A stretch of DNA of 64,000 nt from Asticcacaulis sp. YBE204 (GTDB lineage: Bacteria > Pseudomonadota > Alphaproteobacteria > Caulobacterales > Caulobacteraceae): the NCBI RefSeq assembly GCF_000495855.1, contig NZ_AWGF01000009.1, positions 186,001-250,000 on the forward strand, written 5' to 3'. Shown here one piece after another: positions 44,329 through 52,891 of the stretch; positions within the stretch are counted from its first letter, which is position 1; each line of letters starts with the position of its first letter. Below the pieces are notes generated by a model that had not been told where the DNA came from, did no database searches, and saw nothing but the letters and a program-made list of their open reading frames with translations. The position numbers were made by a program, and so were the translations under genes.

Positions 44329-45246
44329 ATGTCGTCCATCGTCGTCCTCGGCTCCATCAATGTTGATTTCTTCATCCGCGTAGACGCGCTGCCGAAGCCG
44401 AACGAGACGATCATGGGCCACGACACCGCCGTCGCCATGGGTGGTAAGGGCCTCAATCAGGCCGTCGCCGCCGCGCGCTCCGGTGTCGAGGCGCGGATGA
44501 TCGGTGCGGTCGGCAGCGATAATTTCGGCGTTATGGCCCGCGACTTTCTCAAAGCGCGCGGCGTCAATGACGATCATGTCGTGGCACTCGACGGCGTCGG
44601 CACCGGCATGGCCAATATCCTCGTCGCGCCTGACGGTCAGAACATGATCGTCGTCTCGTCCGCCGCCAATGCGCGCCTGACGCCAGATCATGCCGAACAA
44701 AACCAATCGCTTATCGAAAACGCGGGTGCCTTGGTCGTGCAACTGGAAACCCCGCTTGAGACGCTGAAAGCCGCGCTGGAAATCGCCATGGCAGCGGGCG
44801 TCAAGACCATCCTCAATCCGGCCCCGGTCGATCAGGGTGTTTTCGATCTCCTGCCACTGTGCGAGGTGGTGACACCGAACGAGACCGAACTGGCCAAGCT
44901 GACCGGTATCGACGGTCAGGACGACGCGGCGCTGATTACCGCCATGCAGACCTTGCGTGCACATGGCGCGGAAACCGTCATCGTAACCCTGGGCGACAAG
45001 GGTTGTGCGGGCCTGATCGACGGTGAACTGATCCGTTTGCCCGCCTTCAAGGTGGAGGCGGTGGACGCGGTCGGCGCGGGCGATGTGTTCAACGGCGCTT
45101 TGGCGGCGCGACTGGTGCTGGGCGACGATTACGTCCGCGCCATGCGCTATGCCTCGGCGGCTTCGGCGATCTCGGTCACGCGTTATTCGGCCGATGCGGC
45201 GCCCACGATGGCCGAGGTCGAGGCGTTTCTGGCGGAAAGACCATAG
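44329..45246 (+). CDS. rbsK: Ribokinase (PfkB family)
   Basis: 305 residues. PfkB marks: VLGSINVDFFIRVDALPKPNET, GGKGLNQAVAAAR at the ribose site, NPAPVD, VTPNETELAKLTG, and the ATP/anion site VDAVGAGDVFNGALAARL with the catalytic Asp. It phosphorylates ribose to ribose-5-phosphate. Beside the nucleoside hydrolase it salvages the sugar released from nucleosides. No ribose transporter is present, supporting an internal ribose source. Confidence 0.9.
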   Translation: MSSIVVLGSINVDFFIRVDALPKPNETIMGHDTAVAMGGKGLNQAVAAARSGVEARMIGAVGSDNFGVMARDFLKARGVNDDHVVALDGVGTGMANILVAPDGQNMIVVSSAANARLTPDHAEQNQSLIENAGALVVQLETPLETLKAALEIAMAAGVKTILNPAPVDQGVFDLLPLCEVVTPNETELAKLTGIDGQDDAALITAMQTLRAHGAETVIVTLGDKGCAGLIDGELIRLPAFKVEAVDAVGAGDVFNGALAARLVLGDDYVRAMRYASAASAISVTRYSADAAPTMAEVEAFLAERP

Positions 45247-45261
45247 CCTCACCCCTTCATT

Positions 45262-45284
45262 CCTCCCCGGCATAGCCAGGGAGG
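45262..45284. repeat. Short palindromic repeat between ribokinase and guanine deaminase
   Basis: CCTCCC...GGGAGG hairpin with an 11-base loop, same type as at 11231. It lies between the convergent stops of rbsK and guaD and may help termination. Confidence 0.55.
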
Positions 45285-45296
45285 CATAGTGAGCCG

Positions 45297-46643
45297 CTAT
45301 CCCACCACACACGCCGCCGCGACCCAGACCTTCGCGATATTGGCCTTCGACGCCGTATAGACGATCTTTTGCAGCACCTCTTCGTCGCTATCGAGGTCGT
45401 CCATGAGCCGGATCGTGCCGGATTTCGCCTGCGGATCGATCAGTTGCGCGTCGAAATAACGGCCCTTCTCGAACGTCCCGACCGGCAAATCCAGCGCCTC
45501 GGCGCCGCCCTTGGTGGCGATGTGGAACGCCGTGCGCCAGTCGATCTGACTGCCGCGCAGGCCGCGATTATCCCAGTGCAGCCGCGCATCGACGCCGTCG
45601 TGCAAGGCGCGCGACGAGGCTACGGCCCAGCGCATATTATCGAAGATCGAGGCCGACGGTCCGCCGGAAATATCGGTCCCCAAGCCTACGCGCAGGCCCT
45701 TTTCCAGCGCCCGTTTCAGCGGGAACACCGCATTGGAAAAATAGTAGTTCGACAGCGGACAGTGCGCGATCCCCGCCCCGCGCGCGGAAATCTTGTCCAT
45801 ATTGGCTTCGGAAATGAAATTGGCGTGTGCCAGCACCGTGTGTCGCGTCAGGAGCCCGAAGCGGTCGAGGCTGTCGGTGTCCTCCATCCCGTGCCGCTCC
45901 AGCACGTAATTGTGCTCCCAGTCGCTTTCGGAACAATGGGTCTGGATGTGGCAGCCACAGCGTTTGGCCAGATCGCCCAGCCCTTCCAGCGCCGCGTCGG
46001 TGCAAGACGCGATGAAGCGTGGCGTGACGACCGGCTTGATGCGTTCGGTTTTCAGGCTACGCACATAGTCGATGAAATCCGCCGTCCCACGCAGCGCCGA
46101 ATCGGTCGATTCGACGTAAAAGTTCGGACATTCCTGCGGGTTATCCATCGCCACCTTGCCAATCAGGGCGCGCTGGCCCTTTTCAAGACAGATGTCGGCC
46201 AGAAGCCGCGTCGCATCCTGATGCTGGGTGGCGAAATAAAGCGCCGTCGTCGTCCCGTTCGACAACAGGTCGTCGACCAGCCCTTCATAGGACCGACGCG
46301 CGAAACCGAGGTCCGAATAACGCGCCTCCAGCGGGAAGGTATGTTTTTGCAGCCAGACCTCCAGCGGCACGTCGAGCGCCTTGCCCAGTTGCGGCCATTG
46401 CGGCGCGTGGATATGCAGGTCGCAGAACCCCGGCAGGCCGTAAGTGCCATCGGGTAGAATCTCCAGCCGCCCCGCCGAGCGGTCTTCGAATACCGCTTCG
46501 GCATAGCCGGGCGTGTCCGGATGCACGATATCCGCAATCCGGCCCTCATCGTCGCAGCGGATCAGGACATCGCGGAGAACCTCGATCTGGCCGCAGACAG
46601 GGGCGTGGAAAAAGGTGCCTTTGAAAGAACAGGTTATGGTCAT
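45297..46643 (-). CDS. guaD: Guanine deaminase
   Basis: 448 residues. Amidohydrolase that turns guanine into xanthine. Zn ligands: HIHAPQWPQLGKALDVPLEVW (HxH), HCSESDWEHN (His), VLAHANFI (His) and GLGTDISGGPSASI (Asp). The stretch HCPLSNYYFSNAVFPLKRALEKG is typical of GuaD. Last gene of the purine array read on the minus strand; a repeat element separates it from the adenine deaminase gene. Confidence 0.93.
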   Translation of the reverse strand: MTITCSFKGTFFHAPVCGQIEVLRDVLIRCDDEGRIADIVHPDTPGYAEAVFEDRSAGRLEILPDGTYGLPGFCDLHIHAPQWPQLGKALDVPLEVWLQKHTFPLEARYSDLGFARRSYEGLVDDLLSNGTTTALYFATQHQDATRLLADICLEKGQRALIGKVAMDNPQECPNFYVESTDSALRGTADFIDYVRSLKTERIKPVVTPRFIASCTDAALEGLGDLAKRCGCHIQTHCSESDWEHNYVLERHGMEDTDSLDRFGLLTRHTVLAHANFISEANMDKISARGAGIAHCPLSNYYFSNAVFPLKRALEKGLRVGLGTDISGGPSASIFDNMRWAVASSRALHDGVDARLHWDNRGLRGSQIDWRTAFHIATKGGAEALDLPVGTFEKGRYFDAQLIDPQAKSGTIRLMDDLDSDEEVLQKIVYTASKANIAKVWVAAACVVG

Positions 46644-46652
46644 TTATCACAG

Positions 46653-46760
46653 CCTCCCCCCTGATTTCAGGGGGGATACCGCCGGGACGGCGGAGGGGGT
46701 TAAAAGTGGGTTTAACCCCACCCGGCCCTGCGGGCCACCCTCCCCTGAAATCAGGGGAGG
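46653..46760. repeat. Palindromic repeat element between ade and guaD
   Basis: About 108 bases. The outer hairpins CCCCTGATTTCAGGGG and CCCCTGAAATCAGGGG are reverse complements of each other, so the whole element is a large inverted repeat. The inside has two GC-rich hairpins (CCGCCGGGACGGCGG and CCGGCCCTGCGGGCC). Same plan as the copy inside hpxK at 58584. Confidence 0.8.
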
Positions 46761-46763
46761 TAC

Positions 46764-47789
46764 TTAGTTTTGCGCTACGTAAGCGTCGATCTCATCGAGG
46801 TGTTTATATACCGCTTCATCGCTGAGGAACGAGCCCAGAAACGAGTTGCGCGCCAGCGTAATCAGATCGTCGCGGTCGACCAGTCCGCTGGCCGCTACAG
46901 CGCGGTAATTGTCGTTCACATACCCGCCGAAATAGGCCGGGTCGTCGGAATTGAGCGTCGCGCGCAAACCCTTGTCGAGCATGGTCCGGATCGGGTGAGC
47001 CCCCATATCCTCAACCACGCAGAGCTTCAGATTCGACAGCGGACACACGGTCAGGGTCATGCCCATCCGCGCCAGACGCGAGGTCAGGTGCGCATTTTCC
47101 AGCGACCGGTTGCCATGGTCGATGCGATCGACTTTCAGCACATCGAGCGCTTCATAGACATAGTCCGGTGGACCTTCCTCACCGGCATGGGCGACCTTCT
47201 TCAGACCCAGCGCGGCAGCGGCTTCGAACACGCGGGCGAATTTCGACGGCGGATGTCCGACCTCGGACGAATCGAGCCCCACCCCGGTCAGGCGATCTAG
47301 GAACGGCTCGGCGGCTTTCAATGTGGCAAATGCCGCGTCCTCATCCAGATGGCGCAGGAAACATAGGATCAGACTCGATGTCAGGCCATATTCGGCTTCG
47401 GCGGCCTTCATGCCGGAGGTCAGGCCGTCCATGACGACCTGCATCGGGATACCGCGATCCGTATGGGTTTGCGGATCGAAGAAAATCTCGGCATGACGCA
47501 CGCTGTCGGCATGGGCGCGGTCGAAATAGGCCTTGGCAAGGTCGTGAAAATCATGTTCGGTTTGCAGGACATTGGCGCCCTGATAATAGATGTCGAGGAA
47601 GTCCTGAAGGTTGGAAAATTCGTAGGCCGCGCGGACCTCTTCGACCGATTTGAACGGCAGGTCGATGGTGTTGCGCTGGCCCAGAGCGAACATCAGTTCG
47701 GGCTCCAGAGACCCTTCGATATGCAGATGCAGTTCGGCCTTGGGCAGGCCGGCGATGAAGGCATCAAGCGAGATGAGCGGCTTGTTCAT
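46764..47789 (-). CDS. Adenine deaminase of the adenosine-deaminase fold
   Basis: About 341 residues from the ATG at 47789 (GAGGGA before it). Zn and catalytic sites: AELHLHIEGSLEPE (HxH), VAHAGEEGPPDYV (His, Glu), RIDHGNRS and TLNSDDPAYFGGYV (Asp). The stretch GVGLDSSEVGHPPSKF is the mark of adenine-specific members (Aah1-like) rather than adenosine deaminases. It converts adenine to hypoxanthine, the substrate of XdhAB. Starts inside the end of xdhC. Confidence 0.85.
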   Translation of the reverse strand: MNKPLISLDAFIAGLPKAELHLHIEGSLEPELMFALGQRNTIDLPFKSVEEVRAAYEFSNLQDFLDIYYQGANVLQTEHDFHDLAKAYFDRAHADSVRHAEIFFDPQTHTDRGIPMQVVMDGLTSGMKAAEAEYGLTSSLILCFLRHLDEDAAFATLKAAEPFLDRLTGVGLDSSEVGHPPSKFARVFEAAAALGLKKVAHAGEEGPPDYVYEALDVLKVDRIDHGNRSLENAHLTSRLARMGMTLTVCPLSNLKLCVVEDMGAHPIRTMLDKGLRATLNSDDPAYFGGYVNDNYRAVAASGLVDRDDLITLARNSFLGSFLSDEAVYKHLDEIDAYVAQN

Positions 47790-48717
47790 TATGAAGTCCC
47801 TCGGATAAACTTTTATTCTGACTGATGATTTGCAGCAATTGTGCGGCGACGGCGACCGCGATGACCTCCGGCGCCTTGCCGGTAATGCCGGGCAGGCCGA
47901 TGGGGCAGACGATCCGCGCGATCTGGTCTTCGGTGAACCCATCTTTGCGCAGACGCGAGAAAAACCGCGCGCGTTTGGTTGCTGAACCGATCAGACCGAT
48001 AAATCGGGCCTCGGAGGCCAAAGCGGCTTTGGTCAATTCGTAATCGAGCGCGTGGTCATGGGTCAGGATCAGGGTCAGGCCCCGGCCCTTCTCCGCCACG
48101 GCGCACAGGGCTTGCGCATCGCCGACAATGGCCGCGTCGGGCACATCGGTGCGGTCGTCGTACCAGTCGAGACGAAACGGCAGGCCCTGTAAAACCCGCG
48201 CGATGGCAATACCGACATGCCCCGCACCGAACATCAGGACCGGCGTCAAAGGCTCGCCGATCCGCTCGATCAGAGTGTCACCGGCAACGGGGATTACGCC
48301 GCGCGCGGCGACATTGGCCGTCTCAGAGGTCAGGCAACGGCTTATGCCATCGACGCGCAAATCGCTGCGCAGAGTAAAGACGTCGAGGTCTCGGATGGCC
48401 GCCAGCCACGCCGTATCTGCCGGATCGAGCCGTTCGATCATCACCCGCACCCGACCCCCGCAGCATTGGCCCAGCAAAATCCCTAACGGATAGTCCTGAA
48501 TCCGCCAGGTGCCGGGCGCGTGTTTCAGCGCCTGACGCGCCTGATCGATGCACTGGAATTCCAGATTACCGCCGCCGATCGTGCCGAAAATCTCATCTGA
48601 CGTGACCAGCATCCGCGTCCCGGCCTCACGCGGCGTCGAGCCGTCGACGGCCAGCAGCGAGATCAGCGCGACCGATTTTTTATCCATCCATTCAATAGCT
48701 TTACCGGCCCAGTTCAT
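47764..48717 (-). CDS. xdhC: Xanthine dehydrogenase accessory protein XdhC
   Basis: 317 residues. Cofactor-binding N-terminal domain (LISLLAVDGSTPREAGTRMLV, GTIGGGNLEFQCIDQA, LGQCCGGRVRVMIE with the Cys pair) and a C-terminal Rossmann domain (LMFGAGHVGIAIARVL, LILTHDHALDYEL, IGLIGSATKRARF). XdhC carries and sulfurates the molybdenum cofactor for XdhB. Start overlaps the xdhB stop (ATGA). Confidence 0.93.
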   Translation of the reverse strand: MNWAGKAIEWMDKKSVALISLLAVDGSTPREAGTRMLVTSDEIFGTIGGGNLEFQCIDQARQALKHAPGTWRIQDYPLGILLGQCCGGRVRVMIERLDPADTAWLAAIRDLDVFTLRSDLRVDGISRCLTSETANVAARGVIPVAGDTLIERIGEPLTPVLMFGAGHVGIAIARVLQGLPFRLDWYDDRTDVPDAAIVGDAQALCAVAEKGRGLTLILTHDHALDYELTKAALASEARFIGLIGSATKRARFFSRLRKDGFTEDQIARIVCPIGLPGITGKAPEVIAVAVAAQLLQIISQNKSLSEGLHNEQAAHLA

Positions 48718-50993
48718 GCGCGGCCATCCTTCAGCGCGCGCAATATGCGTTCCGGCGTCGCGGGGGCATCGAGCGTCAGGGTGCGGCTGCCTGTCGCCGC
48801 CGCCACCGCGAACGACAGGGCCGAAAAGACGCTGTTGGCCAGCATGAAGGGTGGCTCGCCGACAGCCTTGGAACGATGGATCGTCGGCTCACGGTTTTCA
48901 CCCGCGCGCCACAGTTCGACATTGAGGATTTTAGGCCGATCCGACGCGCACGGTATCTTATAGGTCGACGGGGCGTGGGTCAGAAGCCGCCCCTTGTCGT
49001 TATAGACCAGCTCTTCGAAGGTCAGCCAGCCCATCCCCTGAACGAAGGCGCCCTCCACCTGCCCCAGATCGATGGACGGATTGATCGAGCGCCCGACATC
49101 GTGGAGCAGATCGGCACGCAAGACCCTGTATTCGCCCGTGAATGTGTCGATTTCGACCTCCGACACCGAGGCCCCGTAGGCAAAATAGAGGAAGGGCCTC
49201 CCGGTATGCGTCTTGCGGTCGTAATGGATCTTCGGCGTCGCGTAGTAGCCGGTCGAGGACATCGAAATGCGGTTGAAATGCGCCAACCGGCAGACCTCGG
49301 CAAAGCCCAGAACCTCGTCGCCCGCCCGCACCACGCCGCCTTCGAAGGTTACGTTTTCGGCCTCGCCGCCATTGCGTCCGGCCATAAATCCAGCCAGCCG
49401 TTCGCGGATCGTCATGGCCGCATTATAGGCTGCCCAGCCGTTGAGATCGGTCCCCGACGACGCCGCCGTGGCGGAGGTGTTGGGCACCTTGTCCGTGCGC
49501 GTCGCCGTGATGCGAATTTTATCCAAACCGAGCCCAAACACGTCGGCGACGATCTGCGCCACCTTGATGTTGAGACCCTGCCCCATCTCGGTGCCGCCGT
49601 GGTTCAGCGACACGGAACCGTCGACGTAGCAATGGACCAGCGCCCCGGCCTGATTGAGGTGCGAGGTGGTGAAGGAGATGCCGAACTTGACCGGCGTGAC
49701 GGCGATACCGCGCTTCAGATAGGGGTGGGTATTGTTAAACTTTTCAATGGCTTGTCGGCGGTTATTATAGTCCGACGCAGCCACGACGTCCGCCACAATG
49801 CGGTCGGCGACAAAGTCGGTAACCGGCATCTGGTACGGCGTCACGTCACGGCCCGCACCATAGAAATTAGCCTGCCGCACACTCAGCGGATCGCGCCCCA
49901 GATGCACGGCGATGGCGTCCATGACGCGCTCGATGGCCAGCATCCCCTGCGGGCCCCCGAAGCCGCGAAAGGCAGTGTTGGACACGGTGTGGGTCTTGAA
50001 ACGGTGCGAGATCAGCTCGACGTTTTCGAGGAAATAGCAGTTGTCGGCATGGAACAGCGCCCGGTCGTTGATCGCCGGGGACAGGTCGGTCGAGCAGCCA
50101 CAGCGCGAGGCCAGTTCCAGCCTCAACGACGTGATCCGCCCGTTATCATCGAAAGCTACGTCGTAATCGGCGGTGAAATCGTGGCGCTTGCCGGTGATTT
50201 CCATGTCCTCGTCACGGTCGGCGCGGTATTTCGCGGGTTTGCCGGTTTTCGCCGCCACCAGCGCTGCGGCTGCCGCGAACAGCGAGGCCTGAGTCTCCTT
50301 GCCGCCGAAGCCGCCGCCCATGCGCCGCACCTCAACCGTCACGTCGGCGGAATTGACGTGCAGCAAATGCGCCACCAGATGCTGAACTTCGGAAGGGTGC
50401 TGTGTCGAACAAAGCAGGTGCATCCCGCCCTGCTCCATCGGCGTGGCGATGGTGATCTGGCCTTCGAGATAGAAGTGATCCTGCCCGCCGATTTCCAGCG
50501 AGCCCGTCACACGATTCGGCGCGGCGTCGAAATCGACCGCGCCGCGTTTCATGACCTGCGTCGCCTCAATCAGACTGTTGGCCCCACGGGCCTCAGCGAT
50601 GGTCAGGATCGGCGTCAGAATGTCGTATTCGATGCGTCCCAGTTTGGCGGCCACCCGCGCGGCCTTAGCCGATTTCGCCGCGACGAGGAAGATCGGCTGG
50701 CCCATGAAGATGACGTCGTCGCTCGTCATCAACTTGTCGTCCTTGGCCACCGGCGCGACATTGTTGTCGCCGGGGATGTCGGCAGCGGTGAAGACCGCGA
50801 CGACATCGGGCGCCGAACGGACGGCGTCGAGGTCGATGGAGATGATCTTGGCATGGGCGTGGGTGCTGCGCCCGAACGCCAGATGCAGCATCCCGGCGGG
50901 TTCGGCGACATCATCCGTATAGAGCGCCGTGCCCGACACGTGCAGCGGCGCGCTGTCGTGTGTGATCGAGGCGTGGACTTTTGCGTCAGCCAT
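48714..50993 (-). CDS. xdhB: Xanthine dehydrogenase, molybdopterin-binding subunit
   Basis: 759 residues. Hammerhead domain from HVSGTALYTDDV; molybdenum domains with EVRRMGGGFGGKETQ, the substrate Arg in NTAFRGFGGPQGM, GTEMGQGLNIK, TAASSGTDLNG and the catalytic Glu in KAVGEPPFMLANSVFSAL near residue 716. It oxidises hypoxanthine and xanthine to urate in the cytoplasm. Overlaps xdhA by 8 bases. Confidence 0.95.
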   Translation of the reverse strand: MADAKVHASITHDSAPLHVSGTALYTDDVAEPAGMLHLAFGRSTHAHAKIISIDLDAVRSAPDVVAVFTAADIPGDNNVAPVAKDDKLMTSDDVIFMGQPIFLVAAKSAKAARVAAKLGRIEYDILTPILTIAEARGANSLIEATQVMKRGAVDFDAAPNRVTGSLEIGGQDHFYLEGQITIATPMEQGGMHLLCSTQHPSEVQHLVAHLLHVNSADVTVEVRRMGGGFGGKETQASLFAAAAALVAAKTGKPAKYRADRDEDMEITGKRHDFTADYDVAFDDNGRITSLRLELASRCGCSTDLSPAINDRALFHADNCYFLENVELISHRFKTHTVSNTAFRGFGGPQGMLAIERVMDAIAVHLGRDPLSVRQANFYGAGRDVTPYQMPVTDFVADRIVADVVAASDYNNRRQAIEKFNNTHPYLKRGIAVTPVKFGISFTTSHLNQAGALVHCYVDGSVSLNHGGTEMGQGLNIKVAQIVADVFGLGLDKIRITATRTDKVPNTSATAASSGTDLNGWAAYNAAMTIRERLAGFMAGRNGGEAENVTFEGGVVRAGDEVLGFAEVCRLAHFNRISMSSTGYYATPKIHYDRKTHTGRPFLYFAYGASVSEVEIDTFTGEYRVLRADLLHDVGRSINPSIDLGQVEGAFVQGMGWLTFEELVYNDKGRLLTHAPSTYKIPCASDRPKILNVELWRAGENREPTIHRSKAVGEPPFMLANSVFSALSFAVAAATGSRTLTLDAPATPERILRALKDGRA

Positions 50994-52419
50994 GCGCCAC
51001 CGCTTGCGTCATGCCGCGCTCGCCATGATACTCGAACCACAGCCGTTTCAAGAGGTTGCCGGAAACTTCCAACCTATATTCCGAAGAGCCGCGCACGTCG
51101 GTCAGGGGCGTAAAGTCCTGCCGCAGGGCTTCGGCGGCAACGGCCAGGACCTCCGGCGTGAACGGCTTACCGGTCAAGGCATTTTCGGTGGCATGCGCGC
51201 GTTTGGGCGTTCCGGCCATGCCGCCGAAGGCCAGTCGCGCAAAGGTCACGATACCGCCCGCGATGCGCAGATGAAACGCCGCGCACACCGCCGAAATATC
51301 AGAATCGAAGCGCTTGGACAGCTTCACCACGCGGACAAAATCGGTGGCATCGAGCGCGGGGACGAAGACGCTTTCGACAAACTCGCCCGGTTGCAAATCC
51401 TGCTTTCCGTAGGTCAAGAAATAGTCCTCCAGCGGGATCGTCCGTCGCGTTTCGCCGTGGCGGAGCGTCAGTTCGGTCCCCAGCGCGATCAGGGCGGGCG
51501 GCGTGTCACCGATCGGCGAGCCATTGGCGATATTGCCGCCGATAGTCCCGGCATTGCGCACCTGAACCGCACCGATCCGGCGGACCAGTTCGCCTAAATC
51601 CGGATGCAGCCGCGCCAGAGCGGTTTGCGCCTCGGCATAACGGACGCCCGCGCCGATGGTCAGGCCTTGCGGGGTCTCGTCGATATCGGTCATCAGCCCA
51701 CCGACATAGATGATAGTGTCCAGCACGCGGTGCTGTTTGGTGACCCACAAACCGACATCAGTCGCCCCGGCGACGATGCGCGCGTCGGGCATTTCCAGCC
51801 GCAAGGCCGCCAGATCGTCGACGCTGCGCGGCGTGAACCAGCGCCGCGTCAGGCCCGAAAGCATGTCTTCATGGCTGAGGATCAGCATATCGTCGCGACG
51901 AATTTTCTTAAGCGTATCAAACACATGCGCATCATCGAATGCCGCCGCTGGATTTTGCTCTGCAGCTTCAAGTATCGGCCCGTAACCCGTGCAGCGGCAC
52001 AGGTTCCCGGCCAGCACATCCGCCGAATCAACATTGACCGTTCCGCATGCGCCCATGGTCCGCCCGACCAGCGACATGACGATTCCCGGCGTACAAAACC
52101 CGCACTGCGATCCGTGCAGATCGACCATGGCCGACTGTACCGGGTGCTGCCCTTTCAGGCTTTCGACCGTCATCAGCGCCTTGCCGTCGAGCATCGGCAT
52201 AAACAGGATGCAGGCATTCAGCGCGCGCCAATCGAGACGCTCGCCACTCAATTCACCGACCAGCACCGTACAGGCACCACAGTCGCCTTCGGCACAACCT
52301 TCCTTGGTCCCGGTGCGCTGCGCGCGATAGCGCAACCAGTCGAGCAGCGTCATCGTCGGGTCGATATCGCTCAGGGTGACGACCTCACCATCGAGATAGA
52401 AACGGAGTTTATGCGGCAT
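50986..52419 (-). CDS. xdhA: Xanthine dehydrogenase, Fe-S/FAD subunit
   Basis: About 477 residues from the start MPHKLRFYLDGEVV at 52419; the frame upstream runs into a repeat. Two [2Fe-2S] domains: GCAEGDCGACTVLVG with a later Cys, and CGFCTPGIVMSL plus NLCRCTGYGPI. Then FAD-binding (ARIVAGATDVGLWVT, NAGTIGGNIANGSPIGDTPPALIAL). It passes electrons from the molybdenum centre to NAD+. First gene of xdhABC, separated from uraH by a repeat. Confidence 0.94.
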   Translation of the reverse strand: MPHKLRFYLDGEVVTLSDIDPTMTLLDWLRYRAQRTGTKEGCAEGDCGACTVLVGELSGERLDWRALNACILFMPMLDGKALMTVESLKGQHPVQSAMVDLHGSQCGFCTPGIVMSLVGRTMGACGTVNVDSADVLAGNLCRCTGYGPILEAAEQNPAAAFDDAHVFDTLKKIRRDDMLILSHEDMLSGLTRRWFTPRSVDDLAALRLEMPDARIVAGATDVGLWVTKQHRVLDTIIYVGGLMTDIDETPQGLTIGAGVRYAEAQTALARLHPDLGELVRRIGAVQVRNAGTIGGNIANGSPIGDTPPALIALGTELTLRHGETRRTIPLEDYFLTYGKQDLQPGEFVESVFVPALDATDFVRVVKLSKRFDSDISAVCAAFHLRIAGGIVTFARLAFGGMAGTPKRAHATENALTGKPFTPEVLAVAAEALRQDFTPLTDVRGSSEYRLEVSGNLLKRLWFEYHGERGMTQAVAHG

Positions 52420-52423
52420 GAAC

Positions 52424-52550
52424 AACCTCCCCCTCGCCCCTACGGGGAGAGGGTGGCGCAAAGCGCCGGGTGAGGGGGAAAGCAACAAACTCGGTGTTTA
52501 GCCCCCTCACCCTAGCCCTCTCCCCGCAGGGGCGAGGGGATAGAATACCT
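52424..52550. repeat. Palindromic repeat element between uraH and xdhA
   Basis: About 125 bases with outer hairpins of the type CCCCTACGGGG and CTCTCCCCGCAGGGG, inner arms GGTGAGGGGG and CCCCCTCACC, and a core of about 25 bases. The same plan occurs inside uraD-FMO (54276) and upstream of puuE (56163). Confidence 0.8.
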
Positions 52551-52561
52551 ATTCCCATCCT

Positions 52562-52891
52562 TCAACTCCCCCGATAGGTCGAATAGCCGTAAGGGCTGAC
52601 CAACAGCGGCACGTGATAATGCCCCGCGCCGCTCATGCCGAAATCGATGCCGACGCGGTCGAGAAACGGCGGATCGGGCAGGTCTGCGCCCTTGCTGCGG
52701 AAATAGTCGGCGACATCGAACTCCAGCCGATACACCCCGGCTTCCAACTCAAGCTCACGCAAGCCGTTGCAACGCCCGTCGTCATTGGTCCGCCCGGCGA
52801 ACAGCACCTCGCGCCCACGCAGCAGGTGCAGGCCCATGTCCGCTGCCGGGACGCCGTTGGCCGTATCGAGAACGTGGGTGGACAGGCTCAT
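52562..52891 (-). CDS. uraH: 5-Hydroxyisourate hydrolase (transthyretin-related)
   Basis: About 109 residues from MSLSTHVLDTANG at 52891, which overlaps the preceding stop by ATGA; an ATG 12 bases upstream is possible. Family signature: N-terminal LSTHVLD, the internal GRCNGL, and the C-terminal HYHVPLLVSPYGYSTYRGS (catalytic His and the YRGS end). It opens 5-hydroxyisourate to OHCU. Coupled to the uraD-FMO gene. Confidence 0.95.
   Translation of the reverse strand: MSLSTHVLDTANGVPAADMGLHLLRGREVLFAGRTNDDGRCNGLRELELEAGVYRLEFDVADYFRSKGADLPDPPFLDRVGIDFGMSGAGHYHVPLLVSPYGYSTYRGS

Noticed and set aside
48876-51113. 745-codon plus-strand frame opposite xdhB
   Set aside because: Shadow of the conserved molybdenum subunit; no recognisable motif.
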